A stretch of DNA of 64,000 bases from DASQMT01 sp963839615 (GTDB taxonomy: Bacteria; Actinomycetota; Thermoleophilia; Solirubrobacterales; Solirubrobacteraceae). Below the pieces are notes generated by a model. It did no database searches. It was not told the origin of the DNA and saw nothing but the letters and a program-made list of their open reading frames with translations. The DNA lies in NCBI GenBank assembly GCA_963839615.1, contig CAWIVY010000002.1:291006-355005 (forward strand), in the 5' to 3' direction. Numbering within the stretch: the first letter of the stretch is position 1; the number at the start of each line of letters is the position of its first letter. The position numbers and the translations under genes are program-made. This document shows positions 25,536 through 34,311 of the stretch, in pieces.

Positions 25536-26977
25536 GCCGCGTCGTGGTGATCGGGGCCGGCCTCGGCGGCCTCGCCGCCGCCCTGCGTCTGCAGGGCGCA
25601 GGTCATGACGTGGTCGTCGTGGAGCAACGAGAGCGGCCCGGCGGCCGCGCCTATCAGCTCAAGGACGGCGGGTTCACCTGGGACACGGGCCCGTCCCTCG
25701 TCACGATGCCGTGGGTCCTCGAGGAGACGTTCGCCGCAGGCGGGCTGGACCTGCGCAGCGAGGTGAACCTCCGCCGCCTGGACCCGATGTACAGGATCAT
25801 TTGGGGCGCAGAGCACGAGCACTTCGACTTCGTGGCCAACGCAGAGGGGCTCGCTGCGGAGGCGGCCAAGTTCTCCGCGGCGGACGCCGCGCGCGTCGGC
25901 GACTTCCTCGCCGCGTTGCGCCCGATCTACGAGCAGGGCATCCTCGCCGCGGGGCGGAGGTCGTTCGGATCCGCTGCCGCGTTCGCCTCGCTCGTGCCCG
26001 CGATGCTGCGACTGAACGCGCTGATCCCGCTGCACCGGTTCGTCGCCCGCTACTTCAGCCACCCACGCGTACAGGAGGCCTTCTCCTTCCACTCTCTGTT
26101 CATCGGAGGCGACCCGTTCCGCGTGCCCGCGATCTACGCCGCGCTCATCTACCTCCAGGTCAACGACGGGGGCTGGTACGTCGACGGCGGCGTCTACGCC
26201 CTGGTCGAGGCGATGGCCAGGACCCTGGATCTGCGGTGCGGCGTGCCGGCGGAGGCGATCGAGCACCGCAGCGGCCGCGTGACAGGCGTGCGGCTCGCCG
26301 GCGGCGAGCGCCTATCGGCGGACGTCGTGGTGTCCAACGCCGACGTGCTGCGCACGCACGAGCTCGTGGGTCGCCGGAAACCGCTGCGACGCCTCCGTCC
26401 CACGATGTCGTGCTTCCTGCTCTATCTCGGCACGAACCGCGTCTTCGAGCAGCTAAGGCACCACACTCTGCTCGTCGGGACCGGCTACCGGGAGTTCATC
26501 CGGTCCGTCACGCGCGGGAGCGTGCTCCCGCGCACCTACTCCACCTACGTCCATGCGCCCGTCCGCACCGAGTCGACGATGGCGAGGCCCAACGGCGACT
26601 CGCTCGCAATCCTGCTCCCGGTGCCGAACCTCCGCGCCGGGATCGACTGGTCCACGGAGGAGGACTCGCTGCGCGACGCGCTGGTGAACGACATGGAGCA
26701 GACCTTCAGCTTGACCGGGCTGGAGGCCTCGATCGAGGTCGAGCACCGCATGACGCCGCCGGACTTCGCGCGCGAGCTGGGCGCCGTCGACGGGAACGCG
26801 TTCGCGATCGAGCCGACCCTTCAGCAGTCCGCGTACTTCCGCGCGCCCAACCGCGACCGACTCGGCGGCCTATACCACGTCGGTGGAGGCACACACCCGG
26901 GCGCCGGCATCCCGGGCGTGCTGATGGGTGCTGAGGTCACCGCCGGCCTCGTCTTGGCAGGTGAGCCTGTCGCCTGA
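25532..26977 (+). CDS. crtI: Phytoene desaturase
   Basis: 481 residues from the GTG at 25532. The FAD-binding VVVIGAGLGGLAAALRL is at the N-terminus and FTWDTGPSLVTMPWVL follows. The C-terminal GGLYHVGGGTHPGAGIPGV is the classic CrtI signature. It introduces double bonds into phytoene toward lycopene. It is coupled to fni and transcribed away from the crtB operon. After the stop, only about 55 nt separate it from a degraded esterase gene. Confidence 0.93.
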   Translation: MSRVVVIGAGLGGLAAALRLQGAGHDVVVVEQRERPGGRAYQLKDGGFTWDTGPSLVTMPWVLEETFAAGGLDLRSEVNLRRLDPMYRIIWGAEHEHFDFVANAEGLAAEAAKFSAADAARVGDFLAALRPIYEQGILAAGRRSFGSAAAFASLVPAMLRLNALIPLHRFVARYFSHPRVQEAFSFHSLFIGGDPFRVPAIYAALIYLQVNDGGWYVDGGVYALVEAMARTLDLRCGVPAEAIEHRSGRVTGVRLAGGERLSADVVVSNADVLRTHELVGRRKPLRRLRPTMSCFLLYLGTNRVFEQLRHHTLLVGTGYREFIRSVTRGSVLPRTYSTYVHAPVRTESTMARPNGDSLAILLPVPNLRAGIDWSTEEDSLRDALVNDMEQTFSLTGLEASIEVEHRMTPPDFARELGAVDGNAFAIEPTLQQSAYFRAPNRDRLGGLYHVGGGTHPGAGIPGVLMGAEVTAGLVLAGEPVA

Positions 26978-27032
26978 GTCTCCACGCCGCCACGCGGGAT
27001 CGGGATCTCGCTTCGGTGGTTTGATTCGCGTC

Positions 27033-27370
27033 GTGTCGAGCGCCCCCGTGCTGCTCCTGGTCGCCCTGGTGCTGACCGGCTGCGGTGGGGGAGATACGAG
27101 GAGTCCAGAGCGGGCCGGTGACGTAGCCGGCGCACGAGTCGTGGCGCGGGCACAGGTGACGCCTCGGCTACTCGACCTAACGATCCGTTCGCCTGCGCTC
27201 GGGACCACGGCGAAGGTTCGGCTTCTCACCCCCGACGGCTGGCGCCCTGGCACGCGGCAGCGCTGGCAGCAGCTTTGGCTGCTGCACGGCTGCTGCGGAC
27301 ACCTACGAGAGCTGGTCGCGAGACACGGACGTCGCGCGGCTGAAGGCCCTGCGGCGTGTGCTCGAGGTCA
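27033..27370 (+). pseudogene. Decayed esterase (Ag85/mycolyltransferase-like), N-terminal part only
   Basis: Begins with a GTG and a lipoprotein signal (VALVLTGCGGG). It continues with RLLDLTIRSPALGTTAKVRLL and LLHGCCG, the start of an antigen-85-like alpha/beta hydrolase. A frameshift near 27,299 moves the coding sense to another frame (TYESWSRDTDVARLK), and homology stops near 27,370 before the catalytic Ser. Frame break plus loss of two thirds of the protein argue for a true pseudogene. Confidence 0.6.
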
Positions 27371-27439
27371 TGCAAGGCCGTCGGGTGCGCGCACAACCAT
27401 CTGGCGCAAGGCGGTTCGGACGACGACATCGAGTAGGTG

Positions 27440-27665
27440 AAGCAGATCACGCCGACCCTCCCATGGGCGTAGTCGTCTTCGCTGAGCTCGTGCTTCGCTC
27501 TTGCGGCTTATCGCAACGATCTCGCGGGATGACTCGTGCCCGACGGTTCGCCGTCCTCGCCGCCCCAGCCCACCGAGCGTACTCATCCGTCGCGAGCCAT
27601 CGCTCCGGCTCCTTGGGGCTCGTGTTCACCACGCTCTTGAATTCGCGACGGACCTCGTCGCTCAT
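27440..27665 (-). pseudogene. DUF3140-like protein, frame broken
   Basis: The first 28 residues (MSDEVRREFKSVVNTSPKEP, then ERWLATDE) match the start of DUF3140 proteins. The sense then jumps to a second frame (GHESSREIVAISRKSEA) and a third (ELSEDDYAHM). The ATG at 27665 overlaps the stop of the SRPBCC gene, so the two were an operon. It may be a decayed gene or contain sequencing errors. Confidence 0.5.
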
Positions 27666-28120
27666 GAGTCGCGCGGCACCTCCCCGCGCCATGCGCCGCT
27701 CTCGCGCCCGTCGGACTCGATCAGTTCCTTGAAGCGCTCGAGGTCGCCCTTGACGCGGCGATCCGGCACTCCCAGGGCGTCCCCGATCTTCTCCTTGATT
27801 CCCTCGGGCAAGAAGTCCATCTGAACCATCACGCGCGAACGCTGGTCATCGAGCTTGTGGAACGTGACGACGCCGGCGTTGTCCTTGCCGTCGGTGTTGC
27901 GCCACGCGACCCGCTCGTCGGGAAGCTGCTCCGTGATCTCGGCGTCCCATTCGTGTCGGGTTCCGCCGAACTCTGCGACCCAATGCAGGTGGCGGTCGTC
28001 GAGCTGGCGGATCTCCTCGATGCCCTCCATGAACCTGGGGAACTCCTCGAACTGGGTCCACTGGTTGTAGGCCGTCTGGACCGGAACTTCGAGCTCGATG
28101 GACTGCTCGATCGTCGACAT
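27662..28120 (-). CDS. SRPBCC-family (cyclase/dehydrase-like) protein
   Basis: 152 residues from the ATG at 28120, preceded by AAGGAG. The polyketide cyclase/START-like fold is recognisable: SIELEVPVQTAYNQWTQFEEFPRFMEGIEEI, then HWVAEFGGTRHEWDAEI and VMVQMDFLPEGI. Members of this stress-associated group bind hydrophobic ligands; specificity is unknown. It is divergent from the 28190 operon, which holds a second SRPBCC gene, with a 69-nt AT-rich promoter region between. Confidence 0.85.
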   Translation of the reverse strand: MSTIEQSIELEVPVQTAYNQWTQFEEFPRFMEGIEEIRQLDDRHLHWVAEFGGTRHEWDAEITEQLPDERVAWRNTDGKDNAGVVTFHKLDDQRSRVMVQMDFLPEGIKEKIGDALGVPDRRVKGDLERFKELIESDGRESGAWRGEVPRDS

Positions 28121-28140
28121 GCTCTGCTCCTTAGTCGAAT

Positions 28141-28189
28141 CTATACGTATGTGTAGGTTATTCCACATATATCGTCTAGAATAAACCTG
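28141..28189. promoter_or_regulatory. AT-rich divergent promoter with dyad, probable MerR-type operator
   Basis: Strikingly AT-rich against a high-GC background. Contains TATGTG (28148-28153) and CACATA (28164-28169) as an inverted repeat with a 10-nt spacer. A -10-like TAGAAT at 28177-28182 lies only 7 nt before the ATG at 28190, so the plus-strand mRNA may be leaderless. Control by the MerR-DICT protein encoded at the end of this operon is inferred. Confidence 0.5.
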
Positions 28190-29107
28190 ATGAGAATCGT
28201 CCTGACAGGAGCGACCGGCACGATCGGCGTCGCGGTCGCCGGTGCCCTGCGCGCACGCGGGGACGATGTCGTGGCGCTCACGCGCGATGCCCGACGCGGT
28301 GCGCGAAGGCTCGGCGATGGCGTCGAGGTACATGAGTGGCCCGACGCAACCTGCCGGCCGTCCGCGGACGCGCTCGCCGGGACCGATGCAGTTGTGCATA
28401 TGCTCGGCGAGCCGGTGGCACAGCGGTGGACCGCGCAAGCGAGACGCAGGATTCGCGAGTCGCGCGTACTCAGCACGCGTGCGCTGGTCGATGCGTTGAC
28501 GCAGTTGCCGGCCGGCGAGCGTCCGCGAACGCTCCTCTCCCAATCTGCGACGGGCTTCTACGGGCCGGTTGACGCACGACCGCTCGACGAAGACGCTCCC
28601 CGGGGCGACGGCTTTCTCGCCGACGTCGTGTCGGCATGGGAGCACGAGGCCCAGGCAGCGACGCCGTACATGCGCGTCGTGTGCATGCGCACCGGCGTCG
28701 TGCTGTCGCCGGACGGCGGGGCGCTGTCGAAGATGCTGCCGTTCTTCCGGCTCGCGATCGGTGGGCCTGTCGGGGGAGGACGGCAGTACGTGCCGTGGAT
28801 CCATCTCGACGATGTCGTCGGCGCGGTCCTGCACTGCCTGGACGACCGTGAGGTCACAGGACCAGTCAACTTCACCGCACCTGAGCCCGCGACGAATACC
28901 GAACTGTCACACGCGCTCGGCCGCGCGCTGGGCCGGCCGGCCGTGCTGCCGGTGCCGGGCTTCGCCCTACGCCTCGTCTACGGCGACATGGCGCAGATCG
29001 TCACGACGGGGCAGCGGGTGCTGCCGGTGCGGTTGCGGCGGGCCGGCTTCGAGTTCCGCCACCCGACGCTGGAACCGGCGCTGCGCGACGTGCTGAGCGC
29101 GGCATGA
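28190..29107 (+). CDS. TIGR01777-family NAD(P)-dependent epimerase
   Basis: 305 residues, extended short-chain dehydrogenase fold. The cofactor loop GATGTIGVAVAGAL is at 7-20. Family signatures include VHMLGEPVAQRWTAQARRRI, SQSATGFYGP, FRLAIGGPVGGGRQYVPWIH and a C-terminal DUF1731-like segment. The reaction of this family (YfcH/SulA-like) is not settled. It is first in an ATGA/TTGA-linked operon with an SRPBCC protein and a MerR-DICT regulator. Confidence 0.9.
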   Translation: MRIVLTGATGTIGVAVAGALRARGDDVVALTRDARRGARRLGDGVEVHEWPDATCRPSADALAGTDAVVHMLGEPVAQRWTAQARRRIRESRVLSTRALVDALTQLPAGERPRTLLSQSATGFYGPVDARPLDEDAPRGDGFLADVVSAWEHEAQAATPYMRVVCMRTGVVLSPDGGALSKMLPFFRLAIGGPVGGGRQYVPWIHLDDVVGAVLHCLDDREVTGPVNFTAPEPATNTELSHALGRALGRPAVLPVPGFALRLVYGDMAQIVTTGQRVLPVRLRRAGFEFRHPTLEPALRDVLSAA

Positions 29108-29589
29108 GCGTTCATCTGCTCGAGCGCGAGCAGTTGGTACCGAAACCGGTCGACGAGGTGTTCGGCTTCTTCGCGCAGGCGCACAACCTGGAGCGCATCA
29201 CGCCTCCCTGGCTGCGCTTCGAGGTCCTGACGCCGGGCCCGATCGAGATGGAATCCGGCATCCTGATCCGCTATCGATTGCGCGTGCACGCTGTGCCCGT
29301 GCGCTGGATCTCCCGGATAGAAGAGTGGGAAAGCGGCCGGCTCTTCGTCGACCGCCAGCTGCGCGGCCCCTATCGCCTCTGGCATCACCGGCACGAGTTC
29401 CTCGCGTGCGCCGAGGGCACGCTCGTGCGCGACCGTGTGCGCTACGCCCTGCCGCTCGGCCGGCTCGGCGACCTCGCGCACGCCGCATTCGTGCGCCGCG
29501 ACCTCGAGCGCATCTTCGATTTCCGTCGTGCTGCCGTCGCGCAGCTGCTGGGCCGCGATGAAGTACCAGAGCTGTTGGAGCCGGCTTGA
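29104..29589 (+). CDS. SRPBCC-family ligand-binding protein
   Basis: 161 residues. The N-terminal LEREQLVPKPVDEVFGFFAQ and ITPPWLRFEVLTPGP, with HEFLACAEGTLVRDRVRYALP, are typical of the SRPBCC proteins that travel with TIGR01777 epimerases; in some bacteria the two are fused. It overlaps both neighbours (ATGA at 29104, TTGA at 29586). The ligand is unknown. Confidence 0.88.
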   Translation: MSVHLLEREQLVPKPVDEVFGFFAQAHNLERITPPWLRFEVLTPGPIEMESGILIRYRLRVHAVPVRWISRIEEWESGRLFVDRQLRGPYRLWHHRHEFLACAEGTLVRDRVRYALPLGRLGDLAHAAFVRRDLERIFDFRRAAVAQLLGRDEVPELLEPA

Positions 29590-30434
29590 GCGACGCAGCT
29601 GGTAGTCGCAGCATTTCCATCGGTCAGCTCGTGGCACGGACAGGCGTCGGTGAAGGAACGCTCCGGATGTGGGAGCGCCGGCACCGATTTCCGATGCCGG
29701 AACGGCTGGCGAGCGGCCACAGACGCTATGGCGAGCGCGACGTGGAGCTCATCTCACAGATCGTGCGCGAGCGGGAAGCAGGGCTGTCGCTCGGCGCGGC
29801 GATCGCACGCGTGCGCACCGCGTCTGCACAGGTCGAGCCGTCGATCTTCGCGGGTCTGAGGCGGCGCTGTCCGGAATTGCAATCCGTCGTGTTGCGCAAG
29901 TCGGTGCTCCTGGCTCTCAGCCACGCGATCGAGGACGAGAGCTGCGCGCGGGCCGAGCGTCCACTGCTGTTCGGCGCCTTCCAGCGAGAGCGTTTTTACC
30001 GTCAATCCGAGCGGCGCTGGCGCGACTTCGCGCGCACTGCGGAACTCGCGGTCGTCTTCGCCGATTTCGAGCGCGCGCGGACGCCGCCAAGCGGCCCGGC
30101 GGAGCTCCCCATCGACCGCTCGGGTCCACTCACGCGCGAGTGGGCGGTCGTGTGCGAGGCACCGGGACACGCGGTCTGCCTCGCCGGCCTCGAGCTGCCC
30201 AAGTCGAGATCGCGCCCGCAGTCCGCGCGCGAGTTCGAGGTCATCTGGAGCGTCGAACCCGTCGTGGTGCGGACGGCGACGCAGGTGTGCCTCGACCTGG
30301 CACGGCACTCCTCCCCGGCGGGCGTTCGCCAGATCGCCGACGACCGCCCGATGGCACCGTCGGCCCCTGCTGCGGAGGAGCAACTCCGACTCGCCACGGC
30401 GATCACGACGAGGACACTCGGGCGCCTCGGGTGA
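29586..30434 (+). CDS. MerR-family regulator with DICT sensory domain
   Basis: 282 residues from a TTG start that overlaps the preceding stop. A MerR winged HTH occupies about 9-75 (SIGQLVARTGVGEGTLRMWE, then SGHRRYGERDVELI). A DICT domain follows at about 100-215 (LLALSHAIEDE, LFGAFQRERFYRQSERRW, AVVFADFE). DICT domains occur with signalling proteins and are proposed to sense light or redox input; that role is from family knowledge. It lies 2.6 kb from the carotenoid genes and is a candidate regulator of its own operon and perhaps of pigment synthesis. Confidence 0.88.
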   Translation: MSDAAGSRSISIGQLVARTGVGEGTLRMWERRHRFPMPERLASGHRRYGERDVELISQIVREREAGLSLGAAIARVRTASAQVEPSIFAGLRRRCPELQSVVLRKSVLLALSHAIEDESCARAERPLLFGAFQRERFYRQSERRWRDFARTAELAVVFADFERARTPPSGPAELPIDRSGPLTREWAVVCEAPGHAVCLAGLELPKSRSRPQSAREFEVIWSVEPVVVRTATQVCLDLARHSSPAGVRQIADDRPMAPSAPAAEEQLRLATAITTRTLGRLG

Positions 30435-31032
30435 TATCGCGTTGACCGGGCCGACCCTCAACTCCATCCCGGCCAGGCCGGGAATGGCATACTCGTGGCG
30501 CCCTGGTCACAGCCGCGTCGCGGCAGCAGATGACGCGCTTCGTCTTCACTGGCACGAGAGAACCGCCCAAAGGGCTGCCTGAGGGCGCGTCGGCGAGTAC
30601 CAGTTGCAGGCTGCGAGTGCGGCGCAGCACGACGAGACAATGACCGCAGACGAGACGGGCTGGCTGCAGATCCTCGCCCTCTACGTTCCTAGCCATCCAT
30701 TTGCCGTCTGCCTCGCGCAGGCACCCTGCTCGGGCCTCACTCGACGAGATCGTCCAGCGGCGCCGAGCCAACGCCGCGAGCCGGGAGGCGAACTGTGCCA
30801 ATTCACGCGAAAGCACCATTCCGGCGCCGCGAGACCGACCTTCTGCTGGGGGCAATCAGGGTAAGCAGACCCTGTTTCGAGCGCCTGATCGCGCGGAGCT
30901 CCGGGGACACCCGGGTGGACACAAGTGGCGGAGCGGCACGCAAGCCTTACCGCGCAGGGTCGAATTTGGGCATTCCGAAGTCGGGACACGTGGGCACATT
31001 TCCGTGTGCCACTCGCGCACAAAAGAGGCCAC
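30435..31032. other. Intergenic region without recognisable genes
   Basis: About 600 nt after the MerR-DICT gene. Several short open frames exist on both strands, but none shows a family, a ribosome site or conserved composition. It leads into tRNA-like repeat copy C. Confidence 0.5.
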
Positions 31033-31168
31033 TGCAGGCGCTTCGCATGCCGGAGGAGGGACTCGAACCCCCGACACGCGGATTATGATGACCACCAGGG
31101 AGAGGCGCGAAGGCTGTTGTAGAGCCAAATGCGGCCTCCCAAGGGCACGCGGATGGACACATTTGTCA
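31033..31168. repeat. tRNA-3'-half composite repeat, copy C (best preserved)
   Basis: Minus strand: TGACAAATGTGTCCA flank, then about 90 nt shared with copy A, then TCATAATCC, T-arm and acceptor 3' strand (CCTCCGGCA), then TGCGAAGCGCCTGCA. The T-arm is intact, but the 5' half that would pair with the acceptor strand is absent. An open frame through it (reading VSGVRVPPPA) is an artefact. Confidence 0.65.
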
Positions 31169-31332
31169 TCGAGTCGGCGGCCGGATCCGCCGCGCCACTG
31201 CGCCCGCAACCTCAGGCTGCTCGAACGTGGTAGCGAGTCTGTCCAAGCTGCCGCCTTCACGCCAAAAGCGGTAGGGGATCGCGGGTACCTGCTGAAGATG
31301 AGTCTGCTCTGGATGGCCGTCGCCTGTGGCGC

Positions 31333-31605
31333 TCACGGCAGCCGCAGGAACTCCATCGCTGTCCATGCCGGGAGGAAGCCGAGGCGGGCGTAGAGCCGCT
31401 TGGGCCGGTCCTCGTCGTCGGCTGCGATCCAGAGGTCGCGCACGTCGCCTGCCGCCTCGATCGCCGCGCGCGCCATCGCAGTGCCGCGCCCGCCGCGGTG
31501 CTCGGGATGCACGTAGACCTGCGTGATCTCGGCCGCCGCACCGTCGCGTTCGAGCTGGGCGAAGGCCACCGGCGAGCCGCCTTCGCGCACCGCGAGCACC
31601 TTCAC
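31333..31605 (-). CDS. GNAT acetyltransferase, N-terminally short
   Basis: About 90 residues from a GTG at 31605. The acetyl-CoA site is clear: AAEITQVYVHPEHRGGRGTAMARAAIE, then LWIAADDEDRPKRLYARLGF. Related full proteins have about 80 more N-terminal residues. The frame stays open upstream but soon runs into the dehydrogenase gene, which ends at 31731, so the gene is probably truncated or its start is mis-set. Confidence 0.65.
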   Translation of the reverse strand: MKVLAVREGGSPVAFAQLERDGAAAEITQVYVHPEHRGGRGTAMARAAIEAAGDVRDLWIAADDEDRPKRLYARLGFLPAWTAMEFLRLP

Positions 31606-31730
31606 GTCGCGGCGCAGCGCGACTTCGCGCCCCTGGGCGTGGTAGGAGCCAGGATCCTGGTGCCGCCTGGAGCCGACGAGCGGCAGCCGATAGGTCCCGG
31701 CGCCGTCATTCTCAGACGCCGCCGCGGGAC

Positions 31731-34001
31731 TCAGCGTTGTTTGTAGGTGGCGGTGTAGGTGGTCGCGCTGTTGGCGATTACGTCGTGGGTCTGTGCGCCG
31801 GCGTCGGACCATGCCTTGAACAGCCAAGTCTTCTTGGCCTTGGTCTGTGGCGTGGGGGCGGAGATCGAGTTCCGCGATCCCTGGATCACGGTTTTCGTGA
31901 ACGGCGCCGCGGCCTGGGAGCCGTTGAGTACCAGGGCGAACCCAGATGGGCTGGTGTTGAGCGTCAGGGTGACCGTGCGCGGGTCTAGCTGGATGGACCG
32001 GGTGTCGGTCAGCCCGCCGGAGTCTGTCGCCGTGAGTCGCAGCTCGAGGTGGGAAGGGTAGTCGTGGTCGGGCGTCGTGAATGAGCCGCCCGCCACTCCG
32101 GCGAACGACTGCAGGGTGTGGGTGTGGCAGTTGGACGGACAGTGGTGCTGGATCAGGGTCCATGACAGTGCCGACGGCGGGAGCGGTCCGTCCTGGGCGT
32201 CGGTCGCGCCTCCCGCGAACTGGATGAAATCGCCGACCTTCCAGGTTGTGCCGGGGGCCGGCGAGGTGATCGTCGCGGTGGGGGCGGTATTGCCCACCGT
32301 GATCGTCACGGCGGCGGTGCTCGACCCGGCGTGGTTGTCGGTGACGCGCAGGCTCGCGGTATAGACGCCCTGGCTCGTGTAGGTGTGGCTCGGGGCCACC
32401 GCGGTCGAGTCGTCGTATTGGCCGTCGCCGTCGAGGTCCCAGTCGTATGCGAGCGTGTCGCCGGCGTCCGGGTCGCTGGAGCCGGAGCCGTCGAAGTGGA
32501 CCGTCAGCGGGGCGGTACCGGTCGTGGGCGTGGCGGTCGCCACCGCGTTCGGCGGCCGGTTGGCCGCGGTGAAGCTGACCTGGCGGATGGTGCCGCCATC
32601 GAAGTCGGCGTAGAACAGGTCGCCGCCGGGCCCGATCTGAAGCTGCACGGGATTCGCGGCGCCGGCCGCGAAGGTGCGAACTCGGGCTGGGTCGGGAACG
32701 CCGTTTGAGCCCGGGAGCATCGCCCAGATGCAGTCGCGCGAGTAATCGGCGAAGAAGAGCGCCCCGTGGTACTCGGTCGGGTAGCTTCCGTTCGCCGGCG
32801 CGAAGGCGATGCCGGCCGCCGACGAGCTGCCGGTGGGACACCCTTCCCCGGGCACGACCTGCGAGCCGTGGTTCCAGGCGAACAGCGGGGCCCGCACCGC
32901 GCCCGTGCCCTCGGCATAGAGGTTCTCGCAGATCGACAGGTTGGCCGAGTCATAGCCGCTCTGGCGGCCGGAGCCCTCGTAACACGGCCACCCGAAGTTG
33001 GTCACCGCCGCGGTCGGGGCCTGCAAGCGCTCGATCTCCTCCCACGTGTTCCAGCCCACGTCCCCGATCCAGACCTCGCCGGTCCCGGGGCGCACGCCGA
33101 GCCTGAACGGGTTACGCATCCCGTAGGCGACGATCCGCCGGGAGTTGGGGTCGAGGCTGGCGGCGTTCGGATTGTCGGGCAGCCCGGCGCCGGTCACCGG
33201 GTTGACGCGCAGCAGCGCGCCGTCCAGGCTGGTCGCGTCATTCGGCGTGCGCAGATCCTGGCTGCGCAGCGCGCCACCCTCGGCGCTCGGCGGTGTGAGC
33301 AGCGCGCCGACGCCCCCAGGCGGGTCACCGCACGGGTTAGGCGGGCTTCCGTCCTGCCCGTAGTCGACGAAATTGAAGCTCGCCCCGTCGCCACCGGTCA
33401 CGTACAGCGCCCCGTCGTCTCCGAAGTCAAGCGCACCGATCGAATGGCTCGGATACTGCTGGCACCAATCCTCGATCAGCACCTGCTCGTTGCCCACCAT
33501 CGCGTTGCCCGACGCCGTGAGGCGCGATAGGCGCCCGCTCACCACACACCCATCACCCGTCGCCCCAGGCGGCGTCGGGCAACCATCCGAGGTCGCGCCA
33601 GGCGTGCCCCAGCGCGGCGCCGCGCCACCGATCGCCGCGTCATGGGTGTAGAGCGCATACACGTACGGGGAGTCCGGGAAACCCGGGTCCAACGCCAGCC
33701 CCAGCAGACCGCGGTCCCAGAAGTTGTGCACCTGCGTCCTCAGGTCGGCAAAGACGTCGGGCTGGGAGTCCGAGAGCGAGTCAAAGACCTTCACCAGGCC
33801 GCTCTTCTCCGCCACGAAGACCCGCCCGTCCGACGCGAAACGCACCGCAGCCGGATTCGTCAACCCCGAGAACACAGTCCGCTCAGAAAACCCCACCGGA
33901 TAGGTGGCCGCAGGCGCCGCGGACGGTGCAACAAAGAGGAGTGCCACGGTCACGGCGCCTGACACGACTAGGGCGCGGCTTCTCGGCAGGTAGCAGCTCA
34001 C
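31731..34001 (-). CDS. Secreted glucose/sorbosone dehydrogenase-like protein with PKD domain
   Basis: 756 residues. A Sec signal peptide ends near residue 32 (FVAPSAAPAATY). Residues about 38-470 are a six-bladed glucose/sorbosone dehydrogenase propeller (PAAVRFASDGRVFVAEKSG, RGLLGLALDPGFP, DGALYVTGGDGASF, GMRNPFRLGVRPGTGEVWIGDVGW), a fold whose members oxidise sugars with PQQ. A PKD domain follows at about 480-570 (PLTVHFDGSGSSDPDAGD, YDWDLDGDG). A final Ig/carbohydrate-binding-like region ends in YTATYKQR. It acts outside the cell, probably on polysaccharide; the substrate is not readable. Confidence 0.9.
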   Translation of the reverse strand: MSCYLPRSRALVVSGAVTVALLFVAPSAAPAATYPVGFSERTVFSGLTNPAAVRFASDGRVFVAEKSGLVKVFDSLSDSQPDVFADLRTQVHNFWDRGLLGLALDPGFPDSPYVYALYTHDAAIGGAAPRWGTPGATSDGCPTPPGATGDGCVVSGRLSRLTASGNAMVGNEQVLIEDWCQQYPSHSIGALDFGDDGALYVTGGDGASFNFVDYGQDGSPPNPCGDPPGGVGALLTPPSAEGGALRSQDLRTPNDATSLDGALLRVNPVTGAGLPDNPNAASLDPNSRRIVAYGMRNPFRLGVRPGTGEVWIGDVGWNTWEEIERLQAPTAAVTNFGWPCYEGSGRQSGYDSANLSICENLYAEGTGAVRAPLFAWNHGSQVVPGEGCPTGSSSAAGIAFAPANGSYPTEYHGALFFADYSRDCIWAMLPGSNGVPDPARVRTFAAGAANPVQLQIGPGGDLFYADFDGGTIRQVSFTAANRPPNAVATATPTTGTAPLTVHFDGSGSSDPDAGDTLAYDWDLDGDGQYDDSTAVAPSHTYTSQGVYTASLRVTDNHAGSSTAAVTITVGNTAPTATITSPAPGTTWKVGDFIQFAGGATDAQDGPLPPSALSWTLIQHHCPSNCHTHTLQSFAGVAGGSFTTPDHDYPSHLELRLTATDSGGLTDTRSIQLDPRTVTLTLNTSPSGFALVLNGSQAAAPFTKTVIQGSRNSISAPTPQTKAKKTWLFKAWSDAGAQTHDVIANSATTYTATYKQR

Positions 34002-34029
34002 GTTGGACCAACGATCCGCGCAGCGCCAA

Positions 34030-34300
34030 ACTTCCGTCGCCGTGCGACGGACCCACGGGGCCGGTGCAGCGCTGCTCGGGGCAGCGCGTTCGAGGTACGA
34101 GCGAGCGGCGAAAACGTCGCGCGCATGGATCGGCCCGGGGATCGACGAACTCGCCCCGCAGGAACTGCCCGGGGGCGACCCGGCTGCCGCTTCTACAACA
34201 AGGAGGGCGCCGCACGGCCTTTCCTGTCACTCAAGACGATCGAGGCCCACGTGCACCGCACCCACAGGAAGCTCGACGTCCGCTCGTCTCTTTCCAGCAG
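34030..34300 (+). pseudogene. Remnant of a LuxR-type regulator C-terminus
   Basis: A LuxR helix-turn-helix is visible as ELAPQEL at about 34,148-34,168 and FLSLKTIEAHVHRTHRKLDVRSS at about 34,222-34,290, but the halves lie in different frames and nothing upstream encodes the rest. The ending resembles large LuxR (LAL) regulators. It is cut off by tRNA-like repeat D. Confidence 0.55.
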
Positions 34301-34311
34301 AAGATCCGGTT

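Noticed and set aside
30435..31332. Integrase remnant upstream of repeat C
   Set aside because: The minus-strand frame reaching the repeat shows no tyrosine recombinase motifs (no R-H-R-Y pattern), so I do not call it.
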